Shown one piece after another: positions 35,234 through 42,432 of a DNA stretch of 63,912 nt. The stretch lies in the NCBI RefSeq assembly GCF_017652985.1, contig NZ_JAGGDJ010000032.1:1-63912 (forward strand), in the 5' to 3' direction. A model generated the notes under the pieces. The model searched no databases. It worked only from the letters and a program-made list of their open reading frames with translations, and was not told the origin of the DNA. The translations under genes were made by a program, and so were the position numbers. The stretch is from Paenibacillus artemisiicola (GTDB taxonomy: Bacteria > Bacillota > Bacilli > Paenibacillales > Paenibacillaceae). Every line of letters starts with the position of its first letter. Position 1 is the stretch's first letter.

Positions 35234-35362
35234 CTACATAACTGCTTCACTCCGTCCCAACTTCCCCAAACGCAGCCGCGGCACATAATCGGTTGCAGCT
35301 TCTTCAGTTCGCCAATCAACTTCCTCGATTTTGTATGGCGCACCGGTCACGCCCCCTTTCAT
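35234..35362 (-). CDS. Small ORF, 42 aa, unknown
   Basis: Begins MKGGVTGAPYKIEEVDW and ends LGKLGRSEAVM; charged and soluble, with codon use like the neighbouring phage genes. There is no good ribosome site before the ATG; AAAGGGGG lies inside the first codons and could serve an internal start. A short terminator hairpin ends just before the ATG, so expression may depend on readthrough. Confidence 0.4.
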   Translation of the reverse strand: MKGGVTGAPYKIEEVDWRTEEAATDYVPRLRLGKLGRSEAVM

Positions 35363-35364
35363 GC

Positions 35365-35384
35365 AAAAAGCCGCTACCGGCGGC
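35365..35384 (-). terminator. Short terminator hairpin before the 42-aa ORF
   Basis: GCCGC-CGGTA-GCGGC followed by five T residues on the minus strand. Confidence 0.6.
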
Positions 35385-35404
35385 CAGTGGATACATTGTG
35401 CGTA

Positions 35405-35615
35405 AGTCCCTCATAACAGCCCATGATTCCACTCATGAACTGTTATAAAAAACTTAATGGGTATCGAACCCCGCCCCATCTCCACACGCTTGACGATTAA
35501 CGTCTAAGGTCAGATGACCCACCGCATGGCCGAGTCCTACATATAATAAGGGTACAGTAGGTATCACCCGGAGCAATTAATGATCGCTCCTTTGTGATTC
35601 CACTGTACCCTGTAA
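35405..35615. other. Structured noncoding region between early and late genes
   Basis: No gene is visible here. At 35411-35446 arms ATAACAG/CTGTTAT enclose CATGA/TCATG. At about 35488-35508 GACG-ATTAA-CGTC forms a hairpin. At 35549-35611 a long imperfect inverted repeat starts AGGGTACAGT and ends ACTGTACCCT, with inner GGAGC/GCTCC. The cluster could be a packaging site (cos or pac), a small RNA, or regulator binding sites for late transcription. Confidence 0.6.
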
Positions 35616-35666
35616 CAAAACTCATTTATTTCCCGCCATTCACACGGGTTACACTCATTTTCAGCC

Positions 35667-36014
35667 TTACTCATGCCAAAACTTTAGTGTCTCAGCTACC
35701 GACTCGATCCCTTTATTTAACTTCCGGTCGACGGTACTATCGCTCATCATTCCAGAGAAGAAGAGAACGGTTGCCTTATGGGTATTTCCCTTAAGAAACC
35801 GAAATTCAACAATTCGCTTCGCTTCATCATCCAGGATAAGGCCCACGGCTTGTTCAACTTGACCAATAAGTCTTGAGGCCTCTAAATACTTTGGAGTCGT
35901 GTTTTCCGTGCCATTAACCAGGAGCCGCATTTTCTTATAACTCTCAAGCAGCTTCTTGGTAAATCGTACTTCAATATCCGTCACCGACGGGAACAACTCC
36001 AACTGTTCAAACAT
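35667..36014 (-). CDS. ArpU/RinA-like late-gene transcription activator
   Basis: About 115 residues, up to 132 if an upstream start is used. The C-terminal sigma-4-like helix-turn-helix is visible in FLKGNTHKATVLFFSGMMSDSTVDRKL, as in ArpU-family proteins. These activate late operons of Gram-positive phages. Located at the end of the early cluster, pointing toward the late region. ATG 36014 has GAGGGG 10 bases upstream, which is a bit long, so the start is uncertain. Confidence 0.75.
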   Translation of the reverse strand: MFEQLELFPSVTDIEVRFTKKLLESYKKMRLLVNGTENTTPKYLEASRLIGQVEQAVGLILDDEAKRIVEFRFLKGNTHKATVLFFSGMMSDSTVDRKLNKGIESVAETLKFWHE

Positions 36015-36110
36015 TGCCAACATTCCCCTCGTCCTCTCCATATGGTATATTTGAGAGAGAAACAAGCGTTCGCCCCTGGTGCCCCGTTCCCCAACGATGC
36101 CAGGGGTATT

Positions 36111-36506
36111 TTAATGTGATTTTTGGAGTATCTCTACGGTAGGAATATCCGCCGGCGCCCAATTTAAGGATGTCAGCTCATCCTTTAAAACCCATCTAAG
36201 CTCTTCGTGCTCACTAGCCTGGGGAATCCCCGTTACGATTCGTGCATAATACGTTTTTAGTCGTATATTTAATGCCGTAACGGAATGCACGGCCTCGGTT
36301 ATGAACTCCCTGACTTCAATCTGACAATTTAGCTCTTCGCTAATCTCTCTGGCAAGAGCTGCCTCCGGTTCCTCGTGCTGTTCAATTTTGCCACCGGGAA
36401 ACTCCCACATGAAGGGCATACTCATTCGCTCTGATCGTTTGGCACATAGGATACGTTTTTGATCATCGACGATGACTGCACCAACGACATCAATCGTTTT
36501 TGTCAT
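36111..36506 (-). CDS. NUDIX hydrolase, MutT-like
   Basis: 131 residues, the normal size. The full NUDIX box is present, from GGKIEQHEEPEAA to REISEEL, with the metal-binding glutamates. VGAVIVDDQKRILCAKRS and MWEFPGG are typical of MutT/8-oxo-dGTP pyrophosphohydrolases. Its ATG overlaps the stop of the SRA-like/HNH gene (ATGA), so the two are translated together, a tight coupling that suggests a joint function rather than housekeeping. The substrate may be a modified nucleotide (inference). Confidence 0.9.
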   Translation of the reverse strand: MTKTIDVVGAVIVDDQKRILCAKRSERMSMPFMWEFPGGKIEQHEEPEAALAREISEELNCQIEVREFITEAVHSVTALNIRLKTYYARIVTGIPQASEHEELRWVLKDELTSLNWAPADIPTVEILQKSH

Positions 36507-37330
36507 ACGAGCCAGCCTCCAGCTACCTGCAATAATTTTTGTACATCCGTTTGAAGATCAAGCGCATGCATTTTCCGATGACAATTAGGGCACAGGGCTA
36601 CCGTGTTCTCAACAGTATCTTCCCCGCCTCTCGATAACCATTTGACATGATGCGTTTCAAGGAATGGTTCGCCTTTTTTATTATGGAAGGGAGCTACATC
36701 CCCGCATAGCTGGCAGTGCCCGTTAGCCCTTCGTTTTGCGTACTCCGAGACATATGGATCCCGGTAAAAAACATTCACCGTATTTTGCATCATGGTCGAT
36801 GACTTTCGAGAATGTAGAGCCCGCTCTCTAAGCTCATCGGATGACAATCTCCTTGCCTGCTTGTCCTGATGCACTTTAACTTCATCAAGAATCTCAGTGG
36901 AAGGATAAAATCGTAGGGCCTCATCTTTGAGCTTTACGGGAAAAATCCATACCGTCCTTAAGCTTTTATCACTGTCCAGTTGCTCCTCCGTGTAAGGTGA
37001 ATCAACTAATTCAACCCGCCCCCTGTAGGTATATTCTTTCTCTCTAAAGACCTCGAACAAATAGACATTTACTCCATTCGTTCTTGATTCGTTTAATGTT
37101 TTGTTTTGCATAAAATCCAAGCTTTGGTTCCCCTTCTGCCCCATCCCTGTGTAATGAAAGACCTCACCGGACCATCGATCGTCATACGTAGATTTAAGAT
37201 GGTTGGAGACTATTACAAGGGAATTTGTTTTCAGCGATCTCCGCATACCTCCTTGCTCTGAACATTGAAATAGCTCAACCAACCGAACATTGTCTATAAC
37301 ATCTCCAGGGTGAAGATTATGAAAGGCCAT
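36503..37330 (-). CDS. SRA-like/HNH endonuclease (McrA-type, putative modification-dependent nuclease)
   Basis: About 275 residues. The N-terminal half opens with LHPGDVIDNVRLVELFQCS and contains GGMRRSLKTNSLVIVS, VFHYTGMGQKG, LDFMQNKTLNES and VNVYLFEVF, a pattern I associate with an SRA-like domain of McrA-type enzymes. The C-terminus is an HNH nuclease with zinc cysteines: CQLCGD, LETHHVKWLSRGGED and CPNCHRKMHAL. Such proteins cut DNA with modified bases. ATG 37330 follows GGTGGGAA; the frame start at 37384 falls on the promoter. The NUDIX gene is coupled downstream. Confidence 0.85.
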   Translation of the reverse strand: MAFHNLHPGDVIDNVRLVELFQCSEQGGMRRSLKTNSLVIVSNHLKSTYDDRWSGEVFHYTGMGQKGNQSLDFMQNKTLNESRTNGVNVYLFEVFREKEYTYRGRVELVDSPYTEEQLDSDKSLRTVWIFPVKLKDEALRFYPSTEILDEVKVHQDKQARRLSSDELRERALHSRKSSTMMQNTVNVFYRDPYVSEYAKRRANGHCQLCGDVAPFHNKKGEPFLETHHVKWLSRGGEDTVENTVALCPNCHRKMHALDLQTDVQKLLQVAGGWLV

Positions 37331-37355
37331 ACTTCCCACCGTCCCGTTTTTCAAT

Positions 37356-37384
37356 ATTAATGTCAAAATATCAAAAACGGTCAA
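37356..37384 (-). promoter_or_regulatory. Predicted promoter of the SRA-HNH/NUDIX operon
   Basis: TTGACC (37379-37384) and ATTAAT (37356-37361) with a 17-base spacer, 26 bases before the chosen ATG. It makes the two-gene unit independent of the replication operon. Confidence 0.55.
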
Positions 37385-37427
37385 AGAAGTATACCCAATT
37401 CAAAAAGTACTTACCAATTCAGTTTCT

Positions 37428-37706
37428 TCATTCAAAAACCAATTCCAGTTGGCCTCCAATTACGTCGTCTACAAAATGGTAAGGTTCAGAAATACCTCCC
37501 AGGCTGCCGCGGTCTAAGATGCTGCCCGCCGAACTGCACCACGTATACGCTGCATTACAGAATGGTGAAACAACAAAGGATTTTAATTGGCCGTCGAGCA
37601 TGCCGGCAAAACGATTGTCTTCGGTCAACGCAACGAGTTCTATTCCTGCATGGCAATTCTGAATAGCCTTCTTAATAAGAGCGTGCTTCTGTTCATACTG
37701 GGTCAA
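37428..37706 (-). CDS. Small protein of unknown function after the DnaB gene
   Basis: 92 residues. N-terminal helix (QYEQKHALIKKAIQN), then AGIELVALTEDNRFAGMLDG with a beta-like pattern. Not recognised. Start is TTG with GGGGGAG upstream, 12 bases after dnaB. It closes the replication operon. Confidence 0.6.
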   Translation of the reverse strand: MTQYEQKHALIKKAIQNCHAGIELVALTEDNRFAGMLDGQLKSFVVSPFCNAAYTWCSSAGSILDRGSLGGISEPYHFVDDVIGGQLELVFE

Positions 37707-37718
37707 TTCATTCTCCCC

Positions 37719-39047
37719 CTAACTGGTATGGTGCCGATCCAACGACACGAACTTGCTAAAGTTCTTCAGGAACGCCAGCTCCACCGTACCGACCGGCCCG
37801 TTCCGGTGCTTGGCAATGATGATCTCAATGATGTTCTTCTTCTCGGTTTCCTTGTCGTAGTAATCGTCCCGGTAAAGGAACGCCACGATGTCGGCATCCT
37901 GCTCGATGGAACCAGATTCCCGAAGGTCGGACATCATCGGCCGCTTGTCCTGTCTCTGCTCGACTGCCCGGCTCAACTGCGAGAGCGCCACGACCGGAAC
38001 ATCAAGCTCGCGGGCGATCTGCTTCAAGATACGCGAAATCTCGGCCACTTCTTGCTGGCGATTCTCCTTCCGTCGCCCTTTCAGCGTAATCAGCTGCAGG
38101 TAATCAATCAGAATCAAGTCCAGGCGGCCCAAGCGCTTCTTGAGGCGGCGGCATTTCGCGCGAATTTCGGATATGGAGATTCCCGGTGTATCATCCAGGT
38201 AAATTTGCGACTCTGACAGTGGTCCGGCTCCAAAGGTGAGCTTGTCCCAATCGTCCGATTCCAGCTTTCCGGTTCGCAAGCGAGTCGCATCGATATTGCT
38301 TTCTGCACTTAGGAACCGCTGTCCAAGCTGCGTATCCGACATCTCTAGGCTGAACACGGCAACGTTCGCCTTCGCCCTAATGCCGGCATGCTGCGCAATG
38401 TTCAAGGCTAGTGCCGTCTTCCCGACCGATGGCCGCGCGGCGACAACGATTAAGTCCTGCCGCTGGAACCCTGCCGTCATCTTATCGAGATCGCCATATC
38501 CGGAGGGAACGCCCGTCAACCCATCAGCACGCGGGCTCATAGCCCGGCTTTCAATTTGCTCGTAAGTGTCCATCATGACTTCGGACATTGGCTTGAAATC
38601 ATTGCCCTTTGCCGTATGATCGAGCATGATGGCGGCGGCCTGATCAAGCTGCGCGGCGATCATGTCGGGGGCTGCACCCTCCAGCAATGAATCATGAAGA
38701 TCTCGAATCAACTTGTAGCCCAATCGCTGCAGACTAGTCTTCTTGACCTCGTTCGCGTAGTACGCGGCATTCCTTTCGCTCGGCACGCTGGAAGCAAGCC
38801 TGGATAAGTAGCCGATGCCGCCGATCTCAGCCAAGTCAGCGCTTCCCAGCCTTCCCGTCAAGAGCACAAAGTCGATCGGCTCTCCCTCTTCGCGCAGCTC
38901 GCGGAGAGCAGCATAGATTCTCTCGTTCGCAGGATCGTAAAACGCATCGGACGGCAGAATCGCATCGACCACATCGAACATGTCATTTTCGATCAAGACT
39001 GACCCGATGACCGCACGCTCAGCATCCAGGTTGTAGAACAGGGGCAT
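37719..39047 (-). CDS. dnaB: Replicative DNA helicase, DnaB family
   Basis: 442 residues, right for DnaB. It begins MPLFYNLDAERAVIGSVL, with the N-terminal domain to about residue 150, then the RecA-like motor with Walker A VAARPSVGKTALALNIA (about residue 205), Walker B LDLILIDYLQLI and the SQLSRAVEQR arginine finger region. It unwinds DNA at the phage replication fork. ATG 39047 comes one base after the loader stop (TGATATG), so translation is coupled; the longer frame to 39188 lies inside the loader gene. Confidence 0.95.
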   Translation of the reverse strand: MPLFYNLDAERAVIGSVLIENDMFDVVDAILPSDAFYDPANERIYAALRELREEGEPIDFVLLTGRLGSADLAEIGGIGYLSRLASSVPSERNAAYYANEVKKTSLQRLGYKLIRDLHDSLLEGAAPDMIAAQLDQAAAIMLDHTAKGNDFKPMSEVMMDTYEQIESRAMSPRADGLTGVPSGYGDLDKMTAGFQRQDLIVVAARPSVGKTALALNIAQHAGIRAKANVAVFSLEMSDTQLGQRFLSAESNIDATRLRTGKLESDDWDKLTFGAGPLSESQIYLDDTPGISISEIRAKCRRLKKRLGRLDLILIDYLQLITLKGRRKENRQQEVAEISRILKQIARELDVPVVALSQLSRAVEQRQDKRPMMSDLRESGSIEQDADIVAFLYRDDYYDKETEKKNIIEIIIAKHRNGPVGTVELAFLKNFSKFVSLDRHHTS

Positions 39048-39048
39048 A

Positions 39049-39402
39049 TCAGCGAAGTCGAGATGCAAGCAGCTCACGCACCTTTCGTCGTTGATCCGCG
39101 GTCGGCGGAACTCCGGTAGCTTGGATTTGGCTACTCTCATCGACAGCAGCCCTGCCGGCCGTGCGCATGAATGCGTGATAAAGCTCACCCTCAGCAGACT
39201 CCGTCGCGACCAATGCGCCCGGATGCGGCGGATATTTGCTTTCAGGCTTGGCCGCGTAGTGCACCAGACTCTTTACCGCCTGATCGAAATGCGTATCCCC
39301 CAGTACTTCGTGCCATGACCGCATCTTGACAAGGTCTCCGGCAAACTGCGGATAAAAGCCCACAATCTTGTCAAACAGCATGCCGACTTCCTGGAGCGTC
39401 AT
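39049..39402 (-). CDS. Helicase loader/inhibitor, G39P-like
   Basis: 117 residues. MTLQEVGMLFDKIVGFYPQF and the following helices with MRSWHEVLGDT fit the SPP1 G39P family (N-terminal four-helix domain, flexible C-terminus), which delivers DnaB-type helicase to the initiator. Placed directly between initiator and helicase, as in SPP1-type modules. GGAGGGG precedes the ATG. Confidence 0.85.
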   Translation of the reverse strand: MTLQEVGMLFDKIVGFYPQFAGDLVKMRSWHEVLGDTHFDQAVKSLVHYAAKPESKYPPHPGALVATESAEGELYHAFMRTAGRAAVDESSQIQATGVPPTADQRRKVRELLASRLR

Positions 39403-39404
39403 GA

Positions 39405-40148
39405 TTACCCCTCCCTCGCCATTTCGGCAAAACTCTTTCTCGGCTTCGTTGGTGTTCGCGCAGCCTGCAACGAACTCGAATTTAACCTCCGAGCCTCGAA
39501 CTGATCATCAATGGCCTTTGCCTGGTCGATCGTCCGGGCGCCCGAGTGGAAATAGTCATCAAGAATTCGGGTTATGAACTTGAAGTTGTATCCCGTCGAA
39601 GCAGCTCCAGCTCGTTCAAGCGCCCGAATAATGACGGCCTCTTCAAGCCCATCCTCGTCGATGTACTTCCCCAGCATCTGCGCTTGAAACGGATTGCATG
39701 GAAACCCGAATATCCGGTTATGAGCTGCGTAAAACGACTCGTATGCGGAAGATGAAGCAGAAGAAGAAAGATAATTAAATAATGCCGCACCTTTTACCTC
39801 ATGGTTTACCGCATACTTTGCCTCATGGCTTACCTCAGGATTTACCTCACGACTTACCTCATTATTTGAGGTAAAACCGATGATTTGATATTTCCCCGCC
39901 TTCTGCTTCCCTTGGGGCTTGTAGTCGATTCGACTTTTCTGAATCAGATAATTGCGATGTTTAACTAATGTGTTTTCGGAAATGCCTACCTTCGCCTGTA
40001 ACAGGGGATTGGCCACGGCAAACCACTCTGGATATCCGCTCTTATTTGCAATCATCATGAGATGCATCCACAAAGTTTGTGCGGATGGTTCCAACGGATT
40101 TGTTTCGAGCCAATCCGTGAAGGCAAGCAGCTCTTTGGTTAGATCCAC
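39405..40148 (-). CDS. DnaD-domain replisome organizer / initiator
   Basis: 247 residues. The N-terminal winged helix (residues 8-95, with TLWMHLMMIANKSGYPEWF and GISENTLVKHRNYLIQ) should bind origin DNA. A repetitive linker (residues 100-125, four-residue units EVSR, EVNP, EVSH...) is encoded by iterons. The C-terminal DnaD-like domain has IDEDGLEEAVIIRALE and YNFKFITRILDDY. It begins phage replication. Start is GTG after AGAGGGTGA. Confidence 0.88.
   Translation of the reverse strand: MDLTKELLAFTDWLETNPLEPSAQTLWMHLMMIANKSGYPEWFAVANPLLQAKVGISENTLVKHRNYLIQKSRIDYKPQGKQKAGKYQIIGFTSNNEVSREVNPEVSHEAKYAVNHEVKGAALFNYLSSSASSSAYESFYAAHNRIFGFPCNPFQAQMLGKYIDEDGLEEAVIIRALERAGAASTGYNFKFITRILDDYFHSGARTIDQAKAIDDQFEARRLNSSSLQAARTPTKPRKSFAEMAREG
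39790..39876. repeat. Iterons: probable prophage replication origin inside the initiator gene
   Basis: Six 12-bp direct repeats, consensus TGAGGTAARYCR on the minus strand, run end to end from 39861 to 39790, with an inverted TTTGAGGTAAAA copy just outside at 39865-39876. They fall in the linker codons between the winged helix and DnaD domain. Lambda O, phi105 and SPP1-type phages place origins in the same way. Confidence 0.85.
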
Positions 40149-40197
40149 GTGCTCACCCTCTCGCCATCGTCGGGATCTCGCTTACATCGAATCCCCC

Positions 40198-40224
40198 GAC
40201 GACAAGGGCAATGCCCTTGTCGTC
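40198..40224. other. Perfect 27-bp palindrome upstream of the initiator gene
   Basis: GACGACAAGGGCA, one central base, and its exact complement lie between the 53-residue ORF and the initiator start. No T run follows on either strand. Could be an origin-related or protein-binding site, or a translation-control hairpin. Confidence 0.75.
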
Positions 40225-40227
40225 TTG

Positions 40228-40389
40228 CTAATCCCCAATCACGTTGGCCGCGGGCCGGCCAGTGTCCTTGCGCGGTACGACGGGAACAATCTCCCCTTGC
40301 GGGGGCACCACTTCCCGCACGCCAATAATCACGCCGTTGCTGTTGCGCTGCACCCACAGAAGTTCTTGTGTCCAAGCTTGCTTATCCAA
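40228..40389 (-). CDS. Small ORF, 53 aa
   Basis: Begins with TTG (LDKQAWTQELLWVQRNSNG...) and ends AANVIGD. GGGGGA lies 8 bases before the TTG, which overlaps the TAA of the upstream gene. Hydrophobic-polar pattern and Pro-rich middle suggest a small soluble protein. Not recognised. It fills what would otherwise be a gap in the early operon. Confidence 0.55.
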   Translation of the reverse strand: MDKQAWTQELLWVQRNSNGVIIGVREVVPPQGEIVPVVPRKDTGRPAANVIGD

Positions 40390-40657
40390 TTGGCATGTCC
40401 CCCTTTGACAAATACTTTCGCAATGATAAAATAGAGAACAAGAGTTCCCTTACCCGGGATCTTTCGGATGTCCGCCCTGGCCGGCGGGCATTTTCTATTT
40501 CATAACGAGCAAATTGGATCATCTTCAACAGGTAAGCTTCCATCTCCGATCGCTTATCCGGCTCGTAGCGATTCGGATACTCCCGCATCCACTTCAAGTT
40601 GTGCACGGCGTTTCTGCCGGCGCGCCGAGCCTCGGCGGCCAATTGTTCCCGCGTCAT
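40382..40657 (-). CDS. Small helical phage protein, unknown
   Basis: 91 residues, Arg/Glu-rich, probably all helical (AAEARRAGRNAVHNLKWM). No known family. AAAGGGGAGAGG precedes the ATG. Part of the early minus-strand operon between an HTH regulator and the initiator. Confidence 0.6.
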   Translation of the reverse strand: MTREQLAAEARRAGRNAVHNLKWMREYPNRYEPDKRSEMEAYLLKMIQFARYEIENARRPGRTSERSRVRELLFSILSLRKYLSKGDMPIG

Positions 40658-40659
40658 GT

Positions 40660-41157
40660 CTACCTCTCCCCTTTCTTTACTTCCATCTCGTGCCGCTTAA
40701 TGAGCTGCTTCCGATCAAGCGCGAATTCCTCTTCCAGCACGCCCTGCATGACGGCCGCCTTTTGGCTGACATCCCGTAGCTCCAGGTATACGCGTTCCGC
40801 CGATTTCCGGCGTTTCTCAGGGTCCATGTGCTTTGCCATAATGAGCGCCTCCAATGCTGACTCCGCTTCATCGAGCTCTTTCAGCAAGATGTCTTTCAAC
40901 GCTGCCGGGTGCAAGTCGAGGTTCGGGACGTCCTTCAGGATGTTGCTGATGAAGCCGTCCGTCTCCTCGTCCGCGATCGTAAGGGCCATCCGCCAGGAAG
41001 ATCGCGATAGGTGCTGACGCATTTGGATCGTCGCTTCCCTCTCGTCGTTTTCCACGCGTGATAGCTGCGTACGATCCAGCGCATACGTGGATGCAAACTG
41101 CGCTTGGGTCATGTTCTTAGTGAGGCGATACGCCTTCAAGGCCTGTCCGAATGACAT
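40660..41157 (-). CDS. XRE-family HTH regulator with C-terminal helical domain
   Basis: 165 residues. The helix-turn-helix lies at residues 3-50 (KAYRLTKNMTQAQFASTYALDRTQLSRVEND). The remaining region is long helices (EALIMAKHMDPEKRRKSAER) likely for oligomerisation. ATG 41157 has GGAGAGGAAG; upstream codons are in the operator region. Three TGTG-CCA-type palindromes just upstream suggest autoregulation. A third regulator besides CI-like and Cro-like proteins, perhaps switching replication on. Confidence 0.75.
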   Translation of the reverse strand: MSFGQALKAYRLTKNMTQAQFASTYALDRTQLSRVENDEREATIQMRQHLSRSSWRMALTIADEETDGFISNILKDVPNLDLHPAALKDILLKELDEAESALEALIMAKHMDPEKRRKSAERVYLELRDVSQKAAVMQGVLEEEFALDRKQLIKRHEMEVKKGER

Positions 41158-41169
41158 GGCTTCCTCTCC

Positions 41170-41275
41170 TGTCACATATGTAGTGGATTCTGTGCCAGAT
41201 TGGCCACAGGAACGACTGGCTTTGTGACAAATTGGCACAAGGAGCGAGCGATATGTGACATTCCAATTTGCTACA
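41170..41275. promoter_or_regulatory. Operator cluster before the early XRE gene
   Basis: Three related inverted repeats: TGTGCCAGATTGGCCACA (41191-41208), TGTGACAAATTGGCACA (41223-41239) and a longer TGTGACA...TGCTACA (41254-41275). Consensus TGTGNCA-N3-TGGCACA. They differ from the operators at 42284-42361, so they probably bind a different protein. Confidence 0.65.
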
Positions 41276-41336
41276 ATTTAGGTGCCAACAACATTCCTCT
41301 TGGCCCGTCGTCCTCGTTGGCGGCGGGCCCTCTTTT

Positions 41337-41654
41337 TTAGCCGAAGCGCAGCCTAAGTGCTTCAAAGGCCAGCGACTTGTTATGAGGATCCAAGTAATCC
41401 ATGTCTGAGAGATTTACTTTATGCCGTTCATTGAAAAGATGGAGCGCCAGATTCAACAGAAACTTTTCGCTTTGCGACCATGGGGCGGATATGCGTTTCA
41501 GCTTATCTCCCGCAATGCGAGCGGATTGGAGGTCGATGAATTCGTCAGTCAGGAACCGGCTCAGTTTCCCGTGATTCATGAACAGATGCAGAGTTCCTTT
41601 CCAATAACGATCATTCATGAGATGCGGAGGAATTGCTTGTGGAGCTTGATTCAT
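41337..41654 (-). CDS. Small phage early protein, unknown
   Basis: 105 residues. LTDEFIDLQSARIAGDKL and FLLNLALHLFNERHKVNL suggest a helical protein. The C-terminal part recalls small replication or recombination accessory proteins, but I cannot assign it. AAAGGGGTG precedes ATG 41654. Followed by a GGCCCGCCG/CGACGGGCC hairpin at about 41300-41335. Confidence 0.6.
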   Translation of the reverse strand: MNQAPQAIPPHLMNDRYWKGTLHLFMNHGKLSRFLTDEFIDLQSARIAGDKLKRISAPWSQSEKFLLNLALHLFNERHKVNLSDMDYLDPHNKSLAFEALRLRFG

Positions 41655-41689
41655 AGCTATTACACCCCTTTGAAATTTGAGCTACACCA

Positions 41690-42037
41690 TTACAGCGCTC
41701 GACGAAGTTTCTTTACTTGCTTCGTTGTATAAGCGGATCGGCCAGCGTTATCTTTAATCCATTCTGTGTGTTCCTCGCACCATTGAAGTAATAAATGAGT
41801 TAGAATTCTTGGATGCCCCAGTTCGCGAATAACCGGGAAATCTTCGCGATTCAGAAGTTCGGCAGCCTTTGTAGCACCGATATCAAGAAGTTCCATGAAT
41901 TGAGTCCTATTAAGAATTGGTGGTAACGTGTTCATAAGCGAATGCCGTTCTAGAGCAGAATCTACAGCCGAGTTAATAATGCCCTGTAATTGTTCATAGT
42001 CGAATTCGAATTTCAACATACTGTCACTACCTTTCAT
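41690..42037 (-). CDS. Excisionase-like / DUF771-type DNA-binding protein
   Basis: 115 residues. N-terminal helix FDYEQLQGIINSAVDSALER, then a winged-helix-like stretch RTQFMELLDIGATKAAELLNREDFPVIRELGHPR, typical for excisionase-type or DUF771 phage proteins. It follows the Cro-like gene with an overlapping start, so is expressed first on lytic entry. An excision or antirepression role is likely. Confidence 0.7.
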   Translation of the reverse strand: MKGSDSMLKFEFDYEQLQGIINSAVDSALERHSLMNTLPPILNRTQFMELLDIGATKAAELLNREDFPVIRELGHPRILTHLLLQWCEEHTEWIKDNAGRSAYTTKQVKKLRRAL

Positions 42038-42267
42038 GCAGTCAATGTATGAGATTCTTGGACTTTATGTCGTGAGAACAGTGTACAAACATCGACGCCA
42101 AACAAGTCAGCTAGCTCAAGTGCAACATCTAACGGTGGTTGAGAAACGAAGTTCTCCCAGTTACTGATCGTCGATTTAGTACATTTTAATCTCAGCGCCA
42201 TATCTTCTTGGGTCCAGCCTTTTGCTTTGCGAGCAGCAATTAGTTCTTTGTTTTTCTTATCAGTCAC
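42034..42267 (-). CDS. Cro-like XRE regulator
   Basis: 77 residues, a single HTH: KNKELIAARKAKGWTQEDMALRLKCTKSTISNWEN. GTG 42267 lies 7 bases after AGGAG; ATGs upstream at 42288 and 42282 lack a site. It is the first gene of the lytic operon, transcribed from a consensus promoter overlapped by operator 2. Divergent from the repressor gene, as expected of Cro. Confidence 0.85.
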   Translation of the reverse strand: MTDKKNKELIAARKAKGWTQEDMALRLKCTKSTISNWENFVSQPPLDVALELADLFGVDVCTLFSRHKVQESHTLTA

Positions 42268-42283
42268 TTTCTCGCTCCTCATA

Positions 42284-42400
42284 TCCAAGTTATTTGAACT
42301 TATGATCCGATTATATATCCAAGTATTTTGGACGTCAATATAAATGTTTGATTATCTTGGACTTTATTTAATTAGAGTTTGGCTTGAAGTACAATATAAT
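42284..42400. promoter_or_regulatory. Lysis-lysogeny switch: divergent promoters and three operators
   Basis: Operators: TCCAAGTTATTTGAAC (42284-42299), TCCAAGTATTTTGGAC (42318-42333) and, inverted, GTTTGATTATCTTGGA (42346-42361). The lytic promoter on the minus strand is TTGACG-N17-TATAAT (42338 to 42310), and operator 2 fills its spacer exactly. The repressor promoter has TATAAT at 42395-42400 with a poor -35. Confidence 0.85.
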
Positions 42401-42432
42401 TGAACTTTATTAGGACGGGTGGGATGGAATGA

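Noticed and set aside
35455..35535. tRNA-like or tmRNA-like sequence (GGGGTTCGATACCC on the minus strand; CCATCTCCAC on the plus strand)
   Set aside because: The T-arm pairs only three bases, and no acceptor stem, D-arm and anticodon arm fit together on either strand. I treat it as part of the structured noncoding region.
40436..40447. Third possible LexA box (GAAC-N4-GTTC)
   Set aside because: It lies inside a coding sequence, away from any start, and the central bases do not fit the consensus.
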